Notes: generated by a model not told the origin, from the letters alone. DNA of 62,192 nucleotides from Haloparvum sedimenti (GCF_001462205.1 NZ_LKIR01000135.1:44015-106206), one strand, 5' to 3'; shown: positions 26,732-35,561, numbered from the stretch's first letter. Program-made: numbers and translations.

Positions 26732-27958
26732 CTACGCGTCCGCCCGTTCCTGCAGCAGTTCGACTGCAGGCAGCGACTCGCCGGTGAGCGCGCGGATGTA
26801 CGCGCCGCCGGCGATGGAGACGTGCGAGAAGTCGTCCTCGTCGAGGCCGTACATCTCGATGGCGCGGGAAGTGTCACCGCCGCCGACGACGGAGAAGCAG
26901 TCCGTCTCGGCGATGGCCTCCAGGACGCCGACCGTTCCCGTCGCGAAGCGCTCGTCCTCGAAGACGCCGAGCGCGCCTTTCACGAAGACGGCGTCGGACT
27001 CGCGGATCAGGGGGGCGTACGCCTCAACCGTCGCGGACCCCACGTCGAGATACGCCGTCTCCTTCTCCTCGATGTCGTCGACCATGACCTCGGCGCGGTC
27101 GCCGTCCGCGCCCTCGTACGCGAGGTCGGTGGCGAGACGAATCGACTCGCCCCGCTCGTCGAGCACGCGCTCGATGGTCTCGCGGTTCCGCTCCCACTGC
27201 TCGTCGAACAGGTCCATCCCCGGCAGGTCCGAGCCGACGGGGTGGCCGGCCGCGCGGAGGAACAGCTCGCCGGCGACGCCGCCCAGTAGGAAGCGGTCGA
27301 CCGTGTCGCCGAGCGCGTCCATTACGCCGATCACGTCCGTCGCCTTCGTCCCGCCGACGACCATCGTGACGGGGCCGTCGAACGACTTGCGCGCGATGGC
27401 GGTGTTGGCCTCGTACTCGGCCTCCATCACGCGGCCGGCGTAGGCCGGCAGCGCGAGCGGGAACCCCACGAGCGAGGCGTGCTTCCGGTGGGCCGCCGAG
27501 TAGGCGTCGTTGACGTAGGCGTCGAACAGCGGCGCGAGCGCCTCGACGTACTCGGTCGCCGCCTTCTCCTCGGGGTCGGCCTCCGGGAGTTCGTCCTCGC
27601 ACATCCGGGTGTTCTCCAGCAGGAGGATCTCGCCGGCGTCGAGGGCCTCGATGGCCTCCTGTGCGGCGGGGCCGTGGGTGTCGGCGACGAACGCCACGTC
27701 GCGGCCGACGTGGTTCGCGAGGAGGTCGGCGTGGCCCGCGAGCGAGACGAAGTCGTCGCGGCCGGGGCGGCCCTGATGGGCCAGACAGACGACGCGGTGG
27801 CCGGCGGCCGCGAGTTCGCGGACGGTCTCGGCGTGGCGCTCGAAGCGGCGGTTGTCCTGCGGGTCGCCGTCCTCGATGGGGGAGTTGAGGTCGAGGCGGA
27901 CGAGCACGCGCGAGTCGTCGGGCAGGTCGTCGAGGGTTCTGAAGGTGGAAGCGGTCAT
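26732..27958 (-). CDS. pgk: Phosphoglycerate kinase
   Basis: The 408-aa product has the N-lobe substrate motif VRLDLNSPIEDG (Arg/Asp/Asn triad), LAHQGRPG, LLLENTRM and the nucleotide-lobe motifs VVGGTKATDVIGV, KGALGVFED and VVGGGDTSRA. It interconverts 1,3-bisphosphoglycerate and ADP with 3-phosphoglycerate and ATP, in the lower glycolytic/gluconeogenic trunk. The length is normal. The gene lies downstream of gap in the same direction, with a 93-bp gap holding a weak TATA-like CTAAGTG (27981-27988), so it may be read both with gap and alone. Confidence 0.95.
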   Translation of the reverse strand: MTASTFRTLDDLPDDSRVLVRLDLNSPIEDGDPQDNRRFERHAETVRELAAAGHRVVCLAHQGRPGRDDFVSLAGHADLLANHVGRDVAFVADTHGPAAQEAIEALDAGEILLLENTRMCEDELPEADPEEKAATEYVEALAPLFDAYVNDAYSAAHRKHASLVGFPLALPAYAGRVMEAEYEANTAIARKSFDGPVTMVVGGTKATDVIGVMDALGDTVDRFLLGGVAGELFLRAAGHPVGSDLPGMDLFDEQWERNRETIERVLDERGESIRLATDLAYEGADGDRAEVMVDDIEEKETAYLDVGSATVEAYAPLIRESDAVFVKGALGVFEDERFATGTVGVLEAIAETDCFSVVGGGDTSRAIEMYGLDEDDFSHVSIAGGAYIRALTGESLPAVELLQERADA

Positions 27959-28051
27959 GGATCGAGAATCGAAGGGCGGTCACTTAGCGGTGGGCGATAC
28001 GTGCAAGCGGTGCGGCCGGCGGTCCGCGAACGGGCCGGAACGGGTCCCGGA

Positions 28052-29104
28052 TCAGGCGTCGTGGACGTACGCCGCCATGTCGAGCATCCGGTTCGAGAAG
28101 CCGAACTCGTTGTCGTACCAGGTGAGGATCTTCACCAGGTCGCCGCCGGCGACGACGTTCGTGGAGTTCAGGTCGACGTACGAGGAGAACGGGAGCCCGA
28201 GGATGTCGCGGGAGACGACCTCGTCGTCCGTGTAGCCGAGCACGCCCGCCAGCGGTCCCGAGTCGGCGGCGTCGCGGAATGCTTCGTTGATCTCCTCGGC
28301 GGTGATCTCCGCCTGGTCGAGGCTGACGACGAACTCCGTCAGGGAGCCGTTCGGAACCGGGACGCGGATCGCCATCCCGTCGATCTTCCCGTCGAGCTGC
28401 GGGAGGATCTCGGTGGCGGCGTTCGCGGCGCCCGTGGAGGTCGGGACGATGTTCTCGGCGGCCGCGCGACCGCGGCGCGTCTTGGCCATCGGCCCGTCGA
28501 CGAGGCTCTGCGAGCCGGTGTACGCGTGGACCGTGGTGAGCGTCCCGGACTCGATGCCGAACTCCTCATCGAGCACCTTCGCGACCGGCGTGATGGAGTT
28601 GGTCGTACAGGAGGCGTTGGAGATGACCGTCTCCCCGTCGTACTCGTCGTGGTTGACGCCGTACACCAACTGCTTGACCGGCTCCTCACCCTTCGGCGGC
28701 GCGGAGATGATGACCGTGTCGGCGCCGCCCTCGAGGTGTGCGCTCGCGTCGTCCTTCGTGCGGAAGACGCCGGTACACTCCAGTGCAACGTCCACGTCGA
28801 GGTCGTCCCACGGCAGGTCGGCGGGGTCCTGCACGTTGAACAGCGGGACGGACGTGTCGCCGACGACGAGCTCGTCGCCGTCGCGCTCCAGCCCGTCCAG
28901 CCGGCCCATGACGGTGTCGTACTTGCCGAGGTACTCCATGTCCTCGAAGTCCATCACGTCGTTGATGCCCGCCAGCTCGACCCGGGGGTTCTCCAGCACG
29001 GCGCGGAACACGTTCCGACCGATGCGGCCGAACCCGTTGAGCCCGACACGGACGACCTCGTCGTCCGCGACGTCCGCGTCCGCGGCGAGGTAGGATTTAC
29101 TCAT
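28052..29104 (-). CDS. gap: Glyceraldehyde-3-phosphate dehydrogenase, bacterial-type
   Basis: The 350-aa product has the NAD(P)-binding start VGLNGFGRIGRNVFR, the catalytic NASCTTNSITP (Cys166) and the C-terminal WYDNEFGFSNRM. These are the signatures of the classical bacterial/eukaryotic GAPDH rather than the typical archaeal class, as known for haloarchaea. About 15 extra acidic residues precede the Rossmann fold. It oxidises glyceraldehyde 3-phosphate to 1,3-bisphosphoglycerate, the substrate of the adjacent pgk. A clear TATA box (29127-29135) supports ATG 29104. Confidence 0.95.
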   Translation of the reverse strand: MSKSYLAADADVADDEVVRVGLNGFGRIGRNVFRAVLENPRVELAGINDVMDFEDMEYLGKYDTVMGRLDGLERDGDELVVGDTSVPLFNVQDPADLPWDDLDVDVALECTGVFRTKDDASAHLEGGADTVIISAPPKGEEPVKQLVYGVNHDEYDGETVISNASCTTNSITPVAKVLDEEFGIESGTLTTVHAYTGSQSLVDGPMAKTRRGRAAAENIVPTSTGAANAATEILPQLDGKIDGMAIRVPVPNGSLTEFVVSLDQAEITAEEINEAFRDAADSGPLAGVLGYTDDEVVSRDILGLPFSSYVDLNSTNVVAGGDLVKILTWYDNEFGFSNRMLDMAAYVHDA

Positions 29105-29126
29105 ATCCGAATAGTACGCCCGGATC

Positions 29127-29135
29127 CACTTAAAT
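29127..29135 (-). promoter_or_regulatory. TATA box of gap
   Basis: On the minus strand ATTTAAGTG lies 23-31 nt before ATG 29104. It indicates a leaderless gap transcript separate from the upstream minus-strand genes. Confidence 0.65.
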
Positions 29136-29191
29136 CCGCTTGAGTCTCCGAGACGACCGCAGTACCGCGGTCCCCGTCGGACCGCCCCGGC

Positions 29192-29953
29192 TCACAGGTC
29201 CGTTTCGTCGAAGATCAGCTCGTCGGCGTGCTCGCGGAGCCAGTCCCGGTGCCGTTCCCACTCCGTGTCGTGTGCCGCGACGATCCGCCAGAACGCGTCG
29301 GAATGGTCCCGTTTCCGCAGATGTGCGAGCTCGTGGACGAGGACGTACCGCAGCACCGCGGGCGGCGCCAGCAGCAGCCGCCAGTTGAGGCTGAGCGTTC
29401 CGTTGCTCGAGCAGCTTCCCCACCGCGTCCGCTGGTTGCGGACCTCCATGCCGCCGACCGCGTCGGCGACCCCCATCTCGGGCGCGAGGGCGTCGACCCG
29501 GTGCTCGAACTCCGCGCGAGCGGTCTCGCGGAAGCAGTACTCCAGCGCGCGCTTATGGGAGGTCCGGTCGACGTGGCTCCGCGCGAGCCGGATCCGGTCC
29601 GCGTCGCGGTCGACCGTCGAGGAGCGGCGGCGCTCCACGACGACCTCGCGCTCGGCGCCGAGGACCGGCCACGTCGCGCCGGGCCCGTACGCGCGGTCGG
29701 GCGCTCGCTCGCGGCGCGCGGCCATCGCCATCCGCTTTTCGAGCACCCACTCGGCGTGGCCGGCCAACACTTCGTCGGGGTCGACCCGGTGGCGGTCGGC
29801 CTTCGGAATCACGACCGTCACGCCGGCCGGTCGCACGTCGATCCGCGGCCGCGAGGCACGCGTACTCTCGCGGATCCCGTAGGCGACGCGCTCCCCGCGA
29901 AGGACCGTCTCGCGGTCGTTCGACGATTCCGGACCGTTTCTGCCCCCGCTCAT
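29192..29953 (-). CDS. YgjP/DUF45-type zinc metalloprotease (SprT/M48-like)
   Basis: The 253-aa product contains the zincin motif VHELAHLRKRDHSDAFW near residue 215, preceded by RNQRTRWGSCSSNGTLSLNWRL, the conserved lead-in of the DUF45 family. The two histidines of HELAH and the later His of DHSDAFW are the expected zinc ligands. The N-terminal half is the family's beta-rich domain. The substrate is unknown. Its ATG overlaps the stop of the upstream membrane-protein gene (ATGA), so the two are probably co-translated. Confidence 0.85.
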   Translation of the reverse strand: MSGGRNGPESSNDRETVLRGERVAYGIRESTRASRPRIDVRPAGVTVVIPKADRHRVDPDEVLAGHAEWVLEKRMAMAARRERAPDRAYGPGATWPVLGAEREVVVERRRSSTVDRDADRIRLARSHVDRTSHKRALEYCFRETARAEFEHRVDALAPEMGVADAVGGMEVRNQRTRWGSCSSNGTLSLNWRLLLAPPAVLRYVLVHELAHLRKRDHSDAFWRIVAAHDTEWERHRDWLREHADELIFDETDL

Positions 29954-30285
29954 CGCAGCAGGTAGAGCACGCCGCCGATCGCGACGGCGGCGACCGCGGT
30001 CGCCGCGGACCCGAGCGCCGCGAACCGGGGGAACGCGAGCCAGAGCGCGATGTAAAAGGAGAACGCGAACGCCAGCAGGAACGCGACGAACACGCCCCGC
30101 GTCGGGTTCTGCACCGCGGCGACGAACACGCGCTGGGGAAGCGTCAGGTCGTCGAGCGAGAGCTCCTCGCGCTCGACCGGCTCGGTCGGACGCGCCTCGG
30201 CGTCGTCCCCCTCCAGGTTCGGTCCGTCGGCCGATCCGCCGTCCCCCGGCTCGCCGCCGACCGGCGTGTCTGAAGCGTCGGTCAC
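29950..30285 (-). CDS. Small two-helix membrane protein
   Basis: Starting at GTG 30285 the product is 111 aa. A polar, acidic N-terminal half (Gly/Asp/Glu/Pro-rich) is followed by NPTRGVFVAFLLAFAFSFYIALWLAFPRFAALGS and a second hydrophobic stretch ending VLYLLR. The GTG start is chosen because upstream in-frame sequence is Arg-rich and implausible for a haloarchaeal protein. The stop overlaps the DUF45 metalloprotease start by 4 nt. No family is recognised; the coupling suggests the two products act together. Confidence 0.65.
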   Translation of the reverse strand: MTDASDTPVGGEPGDGGSADGPNLEGDDAEARPTEPVEREELSLDDLTLPQRVFVAAVQNPTRGVFVAFLLAFAFSFYIALWLAFPRFAALGSAATAVAAVAIGGVLYLLR

Positions 30286-30382
30286 GGCCGTCCTTCGGGC
30301 GGCCGGAACGTGTACCTGTCGCTCGGTTCGTCCGGTTGCGGTCGGACCGCACCGGTTGCGGCGCGACCCGCGACGGCCCCGG

Positions 30383-30733
30383 TCACCACGCCGCCTCGAC
30401 GGCGGCCGCACCGAGGAGAACCGCCGAGAGCGCCGCGATGAACGTTCCGCCGGCCAGCGCCGCGGCCGCCCCGGAACGACCCTCGTCCGTCAGCGTCGCG
30501 ACCTCCACCGCCACGGAGGAAAAGGTCGTGAACGCGCCGCAGAACCCGACGCCCGCGAACCGCATCGCCGAGGGCGACAGCGGCGCGGCCAACACCGCAC
30601 CGAGCAGCAGGCTCCCGGCGACGTTGACCGCGATCAGCGAGCGCCGACCGGACAGCGCCCGCCCGACGGCGTGTCTCCCGACGGCGCCGCAGGCGCCCCC
30701 GATGCCGACCAGCAGCAGGTCGACGGCGGTCAT
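30383..30733 (-). CDS. crcB2: CrcB/FluC fluoride channel, second subunit
   Basis: The 116-aa product has four hydrophobic segments and the Fluc signatures GGACGAVGRHAVGR, VNVAGSLLLGA and GFCGAFTTFSSVAVE (the TTFS phenylalanine/serine pore region). Fluc channels are dual-topology dimers that export fluoride. Here two different genes overlap (ATGA at 30730-30733), so a heterodimer of opposite-facing subunits is likely. A 97-bp gap separates it from the membrane-protein gene downstream. Confidence 0.9.
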   Translation of the reverse strand: MTAVDLLLVGIGGACGAVGRHAVGRALSGRRSLIAVNVAGSLLLGAVLAAPLSPSAMRFAGVGFCGAFTTFSSVAVEVATLTDEGRSGAAAALAGGTFIAALSAVLLGAAAVEAAW

Positions 30734-31071
30734 CGTCGCCCCCCGAGCGCGAGCCCCGCGCCCGCCGCCGCAAACCCGACCGCGTACGTCGCCGCGACGT
30801 AGCCGGCGCCCGCGGCCGTTCCGAGCGTCACCGCGTCGTGCGCGAACGTGCTGTAGGTGGTGAACGACGACAGCAGTCCGGTCCCGAACAGCAGGCGGAC
30901 GCGCCGGTCGGTCACGCTGGCCACGAACAGGCCGAGCAGGAACGCGCCGGCGACGTTGACAGCGAACGTTCCCGCGACGCCGCCGACCGCGAGGTCGACG
31001 CCGTATCGGCCAGTCGCGCCGAGGAACCCGCCGAGCGCGACCAGCCCGACGTCGCTCGCGCTCCGGTCCAT
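30730..31071 (-). CDS. crcB1: CrcB/FluC fluoride channel, first subunit
   Basis: The 113-aa product has four hydrophobic segments with GGFLGATGRYGVDL, VNVAGAFLLGLFV and GTGLLSSFTTYSTFAHD, the paralogous counterpart of the pore motif in the adjoining gene. It is read from the same strand, 20 nt after the HerA-like gene, and overlaps crcB2 by 4 nt. Fluoride export is the family role. I find no fluoride riboswitch in the short upstream gap. Confidence 0.9.
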   Translation of the reverse strand: MDRSASDVGLVALGGFLGATGRYGVDLAVGGVAGTFAVNVAGAFLLGLFVASVTDRRVRLLFGTGLLSSFTTYSTFAHDAVTLGTAAGAGYVAATYAVGFAAAGAGLALGGRR

Positions 31072-31091
31072 GCACCCGATTCGGCGGTCGC

Positions 31092-32210
31092 CTACTTTTC
31101 TGGTCCGGTGTGGGGGCGGGATTCGCGCTGGGGACTGCCCCCGACCGCGCTCGCCCGGGGACTCCCCCCGCCGTGTGGCGTCTCACGTTCGCGGACTCGG
31201 ATCGTGTGGCTCACCTCCGTCGCGTCGTCGACGACCAGCGCGTCGCCGGTGCCGGTCGGGAGCGCGGCCGCGAGGTCGGCGCCGAGGTACGAGGGCTGGG
31301 CCGCCCGCAGCGCCGCCACGTCCCGCTCGTCGGTCAGACGGTGTGCGATCAGCAGGTCGGCCTGCGAGACGGCGACATCGGGGAGCGCGCCCGGGCGTTG
31401 CGTGGCACAGACCAGCGAGACGCCGGGCGCGCGGCCTCTGGTCAGAAGCGTCCGCAGGGCGGGGTCGGCGACGCCGCCGAACAGCGCGTGCGCCTCGTCG
31501 ACGAGCAGCCACGGAAGCCGCCGACAGCCCCCGCCGGCGTCGGAGACGCGGGCCTCGTAGAGCCCGCGGGCGACCGCCCGCACCACTGCCCCGCGCGCAG
31601 CCGTCGGGAGGGCGGCGCAGTCGAGCACGGTGGGGTCGCCGTCCGCGAACGCGGCCGGGTGCGGCGCGTCCGCCGCGAACACGCCCCACGACTCGGCCAA
31701 CCGGAGGGCGTTGTCCGCCGCCCGGCGCGCGCTCGCGGGCGCATCGGCCGCGCCGAGCTTGTTCCGGATGTCCGCGAGCGCGGTCGCGTCCCCTTCCCCC
31801 TCGCCTGCCTCGGCGACGCTCCGCCAGAGCAGGCTCCCCGCCGGAGACTCAGGGTCAAGCCCGAGCAGCTCCGGCCAGACGGACGGAGGGAGCGCGTCGG
31901 GGCGCACGTGCGGTTCGACCACGCGGCCGCCGGCATCGCTGAGCCCGCGAAAAACGTCCATCGGGTCGACGACGACCGGCGCGACGCCAGCGGCACTCGC
32001 GAGTTCCTCAGCGAGCACGCCCAGCGTGTGGGACTTCCCCGTTCCGCGCTTGCCGACCACTACGCCCACGTGCGGACGATCGATGTCGAAACCGACCGGC
32101 GCACCCTCGCTCCCGTCGCGTGCGAGGAACCGCCCGACCTCGGCGACCGGTCCCGCGTCCGCCGGCGCGTCGCGTCCGAGCACGTGCATCGCGGGAGATT
32201 CACGCGGCAT
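31092..32210 (-). CDS. HerA/VirB4-like P-loop ATPase
   Basis: The 372-aa product has Walker A VVGKRGTGKSHTLG (about residue 55), Walker B LPWLLVDEAHALFGG (about 240), and the downstream arginine/sensor segment SLVCATQRPGALPD. This is the pattern of HerA-FtsK family ATPases of the haloarchaeal ATP-binding DUF87 type. Such proteins pump DNA or act as hexameric motors, but the HerA partner NurA is not adjacent, so the role is open. The C-terminal ~30 residues are Ser/Gly/Arg-rich. The start could also be Met8. Divergent from the Ig-like membrane-protein gene, with only 55 bp between starts. Confidence 0.8.
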   Translation of the reverse strand: MPRESPAMHVLGRDAPADAGPVAEVGRFLARDGSEGAPVGFDIDRPHVGVVVGKRGTGKSHTLGVLAEELASAAGVAPVVVDPMDVFRGLSDAGGRVVEPHVRPDALPPSVWPELLGLDPESPAGSLLWRSVAEAGEGEGDATALADIRNKLGAADAPASARRAADNALRLAESWGVFAADAPHPAAFADGDPTVLDCAALPTAARGAVVRAVARGLYEARVSDAGGGCRRLPWLLVDEAHALFGGVADPALRTLLTRGRAPGVSLVCATQRPGALPDVAVSQADLLIAHRLTDERDVAALRAAQPSYLGADLAAALPTGTGDALVVDDATEVSHTIRVRERETPHGGGSPRASAVGGSPQRESRPHTGPEK

Positions 32211-32265
32211 CGTTCATAAGGGTCGGCGCGTGGGTTCAAGTGCGATACCGGGGCGATTCGGGGCC

Positions 32266-32850
32266 ATGCCCGACACGTCCCCCAGCGGCGACGAGCGTGC
32301 CGACGATCCAGCCCCGTTGCACGAGAACGACACCGCCGGGGAATCCGCCATCGGCCGTACCCGCCACGACCGCGGCGCCTGCGAGCGGGGCATCTGCGTC
32401 TGTCACCCCTTCTGTGAGCTCCGTCGCGACGAGCGCGCCATTGAGGGACTTCCCGTCAGACTGGTCATCGCGCTCGTCGTCGGCGTCGCCAGCCTGAGCG
32501 TCATGCTCTCGATGGTGAGCGGGATCCAGGGGTTGGCCGTGACCGAACTGGACGCTCAGCCGGAACCGGAGGTGACGACGCCCGGCCAACAGGACCTCGA
32601 CGTGGCGGTCGTCGACCCCGACGGTTCCCGCGTCGCGGATGCGACCGTGATCGTCCGAGCCGGGAGCGCGCGGCTCGACGGGGTGGCGACCGCGACGACC
32701 GACGCGGACGGGATGGCCACGCTCTCGGTCGACCCCTCGCTCGGTCCGAACCAGCCGGACGGCACGCTCCGTATCACGATCAAACCGCCCGCCGGGAGCG
32801 ACTACGCGGACGACCGAGAGAACACCGCGGTGCTGGTAGTCGAGGACTAA
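32266..32850 (+). CDS. Membrane-anchored protein with Ig-like C-terminal domain
   Basis: The 194-aa product has a polar N-terminus with three cysteines (RGACERGICVCHPFCEL carries four including the last), one transmembrane helix at about residues 66-92 (LVIALVVGVASLSVMLSMV) and an extracytoplasmic beta-rich domain (DLDVAVVDPDGSRVADATVIV, ATTDADGMATLSV) like carboxypeptidase-regulatory or pilin-associated folds. I think it belongs to a haloarchaeal DUF family (DUF7382) but cannot verify that. Its stop codon overlaps the stop of the convergent methyltransferase gene by three bases. Confidence 0.7.
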   Translation: MPDTSPSGDERADDPAPLHENDTAGESAIGRTRHDRGACERGICVCHPFCELRRDERAIEGLPVRLVIALVVGVASLSVMLSMVSGIQGLAVTELDAQPEPEVTTPGQQDLDVAVVDPDGSRVADATVIVRAGSARLDGVATATTDADGMATLSVDPSLGPNQPDGTLRITIKPPAGSDYADDRENTAVLVVED

Positions 32851-33611
32851 CCCTGCCGGTCCCAGTCGATCCAGTCCTGCTCCCAGCCGGCGCGGGCGAA
32901 GTGCCCCTGATCGGCGCGCTCGGCGTCTTCGCGACGGGTTCGGTTGCGCTCGACCCCGCCGCGTTCGCCCTCCGCGAGCATCGCGTGGAGCCGAGCGGGG
33001 CCGGCCTCCTCGACGACCGCGAAGTCGTCCGGGCCCCGCTCCTCGCGGTCGGCGACGGTCGGTTCCGCCGCGACGACGGTCTGCACGCCGGTCCCCTTCG
33101 GGTAGACGATCCGTCCGTCGGCGGAGAGCTGGTCGATCAGCGCCCGCGGAGGGCGCACGACGGCCGCCTCCAGCAGCACTCGGTCGAAGGGCGCGTACTC
33201 GGGGAGCCCCTCGACGCCGTTTCGGCGATCCACCAGCACGGCGTCGTAGCCGGCGTCCGCGAGGTTCGAGCGCGCGAGGTGGACGGCGTCGCGGTCCACG
33301 TCGACCGCGTGGACGTGTCGGGAACCGACGATCTCCGCCAGCGCGGCCGCGGTGTATCCCACCCCGGCGCCGACGATCAGCGTCTCGTCGCCCTCTCGCG
33401 CGTCGAGGGCGGTGAGCATCCGGGCGACCGTCGCCGGGGCCAGCGCGCGCGTTCCCTCCTCCTGGGAGGCGTCGGCGCCGTACGGCGACGAGGAGACGAA
33501 CGTCTCGCGGGGGACCGCGCCGAGCGCGCTCAGCACGCGCTCGCCGAGCGACTCGCCGATGTCGTGTTCGAGTCGCTCGATCATGTCGACCCGGAGCGCC
33601 GCCTCGTCCAT
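32847..33611 (-). CDS. Degenerate protein-L-isoaspartate methyltransferase homologue
   Basis: The 254-aa product aligns in layout with PIMT: an N-terminal helix pair (MDEAALRVDMIERLEHDIGE), VPRETFV, then a SAM-binding motif I VGAGVGYTAAALAEI and DRVLLEAAVVRPPRALIDQL. It differs from the neighbouring Pcm (34773-35402) in lacking the catalytic GQTxS loop (ALAPATVARM here) and carries a ~70-residue charged C-terminal extension. SAM binding is likely; isoaspartate repair is doubtful. The gene is followed 15 bp upstream by another methyltransferase-like gene on the same strand, probably one operon. Confidence 0.78.
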   Translation of the reverse strand: MDEAALRVDMIERLEHDIGESLGERVLSALGAVPRETFVSSSPYGADASQEEGTRALAPATVARMLTALDAREGDETLIVGAGVGYTAAALAEIVGSRHVHAVDVDRDAVHLARSNLADAGYDAVLVDRRNGVEGLPEYAPFDRVLLEAAVVRPPRALIDQLSADGRIVYPKGTGVQTVVAAEPTVADREERGPDDFAVVEEAGPARLHAMLAEGERGGVERNRTRREDAERADQGHFARAGWEQDWIDWDRQG

Positions 33612-33626
33612 ACTCGCCCTCGGGAC

Positions 33627-34655
33627 TCAGTCCTCTTGAACCGTGCGCTCGGGACGCCGATAGACGACCGCGGTGTGGTCGGACCCGGGGACGGCGACGA
33701 GTTCCGTCGGCAGTCCGGCGGACTCGCCCCACGCGCGGTAGTCGTCGCTCGCGTGGGCGCCGGCGGCCTCGCCCCCCGAACCGGTGCCACCCCCAGTTCC
33801 GATCGCGAGCGCGCGCACGTCTGCGGCGACCGCCTCTTCGGGCGAGAGTCGGTCGCGGACGCGTTCGAGGAGGACGACCGCGCCGCCGGGACCGATCAGG
33901 TCGGCGGCGTCCGCGACGAAGGCCCTCGCCGCGTCGGAAGAAACGGCTCTGCATCGGTCGACCGCGTACACGAGGTCATAGCGCTCGGTCGCATCGGCGG
34001 CCGTCTCCCCGACCGGTTTCGCGCCCGAAACCGGCTCCACGCCCGCGGCCGACAGCATCGGCCCCGCCGCGTCGACCGCGGCGGCGTCCGCGAGGTAGGT
34101 GACCGTCCGATCGCGGGCGGCGAACTCCCGGGCATCGGCGGCGACGCCTGGCCCCGGGGCAACGCCGGCCTCGGGGTCGAGGAGGTCGACCGCGAGCACG
34201 GCCTCCGCGTTCGGGACCTCCCGGAGGGCGGCGGTCACGCGGGCGCGAACGGCCGCTTCGTCCGCCGCGGCCGCGGCACCGAGGCGGTTCGCGGTCCGGT
34301 GCTCGTCCGGCCGCGACGCGCCGTCGCCGGTCAGCACCGCGGGGAGCGCGGTCAGCGCGTCGATCCGGTCGAGCGCGTGGGGGACGCGGCCGGTCGAGCG
34401 CGGGTCGCGCTTGGCGAGAAATCCGAGCATGCGGTTCGTCGGCTCGTACTCCCCGCCGACGCGTTCGAGGAAGCCCAACTCCGCGAGCGAGCGGACGACG
34501 GTCTCCGCGGCGTCAGCCGTGAGGTCCGTCTCCGTCGCCAGCGCGGCCGGGGTCCCCGCGGACTCGGCGAGCGCGTCGAGTGCGCCGGTCTCGCGGGCGG
34601 CCCACAGCAGGAACAGCGCCTCCGTCGGGAGGCCGGCGTCGTCGCGTGTCGGCAT
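33627..34655 (-). CDS. HTH plus SAM-methyltransferase-like protein
   Basis: The 342-aa product starts with a winged-helix dimerisation-type domain (ALFLLWAARETGALDALAE, LTADAAETVVRSLAELGFLE, EPTNRML), as in small-molecule O-methyltransferases. A Rossmann-like C-terminal domain follows (AVLAVDLLD, YDLVYAVDRCRAVS, LIGPGGAVVLLERVRDRL). The glycine-rich SAM motif is poor (VLAVDLLDPEAGVAPGPG), so activity is uncertain. The start at 34655 removes nine unlikely residues. It sits between two PIMT-type genes on the same strand. Confidence 0.7.
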   Translation of the reverse strand: MPTRDDAGLPTEALFLLWAARETGALDALAESAGTPAALATETDLTADAAETVVRSLAELGFLERVGGEYEPTNRMLGFLAKRDPRSTGRVPHALDRIDALTALPAVLTGDGASRPDEHRTANRLGAAAAADEAAVRARVTAALREVPNAEAVLAVDLLDPEAGVAPGPGVAADAREFAARDRTVTYLADAAAVDAAGPMLSAAGVEPVSGAKPVGETAADATERYDLVYAVDRCRAVSSDAARAFVADAADLIGPGGAVVLLERVRDRLSPEEAVAADVRALAIGTGGGTGSGGEAAGAHASDDYRAWGESAGLPTELVAVPGSDHTAVVYRRPERTVQED

Positions 34656-34772
34656 GAGCGGACGGTGGGGACGCGGGGGCAAAAGCCCCGCCCACCGTCG
34701 TCGGCGGTCGCGGCGACCGTTTCGGAAACTGGGGTCGCCACGGCGGCGCCGGTCACGACGGACGCACCGGCA

Positions 34773-35402
34773 TCACTCCTCGACCATCGGGACGAAGCGT
34801 ACGCCGCCGTGGCGCTCGCGGTCGACCCCCGTCTCGGTGACGGTCGCGACGACCAACCGCTGGGCGCCGCGGCCGCCGACGGGGGCGACGACGCGGCCGC
34901 CGTCGGCGGTCTGGTCGAGGACCGAGTCGGGGATCGTCTCCGGGGCGCAGGTGAGCGAGGCGGCGTCGTAGGGGGCGTGTTCGGGCCACCCCTCGTGACC
35001 GTCGCCGTGTCTGACGTGCACGTCGTAGCTGAGGCGGTCGAGCCGGTCGCGAGCGTCGGCCGCGAGCTCCTCGACTACCTCGACGCTGTACACCGCGCCG
35101 TCATCGCCGAGGACCGTCGCGATGACGGCGGCGTGGTAGCCGCAGCCGGTGCCGATCTCCAGCACGCGGTCGTCGGGCGAGAGGTCGAGCAGGTCGGTCA
35201 TCAGCGCGACGACGCTCGGGGCGCTCGCCGTCTGCCCGTGACCGATCGGCACCGGACGGTCGGTGTAGGCGCGGTCGCGCTCGCGCTCGGGGACGAACTC
35301 GTGACGCGGAACGGCGGCGATCGCGTCGATCACGCGCTGGTCGAGATCCCTCCCGGTCGCGATTCGCTCCGCAAGCGACTCGCGAGCCGCTTCGTAGTCC
35401 AT
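34773..35402 (-). CDS. pcm: Protein-L-isoaspartate O-methyltransferase
   Basis: The 209-aa product is a canonical PIMT. It has VPRHEFVPERERDRAY, the substrate loop PIGHGQTASAPSVVALM, SAM motif I VLEIGTGCGYHAAVIA and the C-terminal GGRVVAPVG. It methylates isoaspartyl residues in ageing proteins so that they can revert to aspartate. ATG 35402 gives the normal length; 31 extra residues to 35495 are not conserved-looking. It is divergent from the aRF1 gene (159-bp gap). Confidence 0.93.
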   Translation of the reverse strand: MDYEAARESLAERIATGRDLDQRVIDAIAAVPRHEFVPERERDRAYTDRPVPIGHGQTASAPSVVALMTDLLDLSPDDRVLEIGTGCGYHAAVIATVLGDDGAVYSVEVVEELAADARDRLDRLSYDVHVRHGDGHEGWPEHAPYDAASLTCAPETIPDSVLDQTADGGRVVAPVGGRGAQRLVVATVTETGVDRERHGGVRFVPMVEE

Positions 35403-35561
35403 GTGTCGAGGTACCACGGGAATCGACGTGAACGCTGTGGCCGGGGGACCGGGGAAATCGCTGGTCGAGGTGCTTTGAGCCCGAGAACGCGCCACACGCC
35501 GCGACGCGGGCGAGCAGGCGGGTCAAAGCATACTTACCCCCAGCGCGGCGAGTTACCGGTA

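Noticed and set aside
26233-26877. 214-aa frame with in-frame 25-residue repeats through element B
   Set aside because: The repetition is a result of the 75-bp DNA repeat; it overlaps pgk and has no haloarchaeal composition.
31071-31091. Fluoride riboswitch before crcB1
   Set aside because: Only 20 nt separate it from the ATPase gene; no space or pseudoknot pattern is visible.
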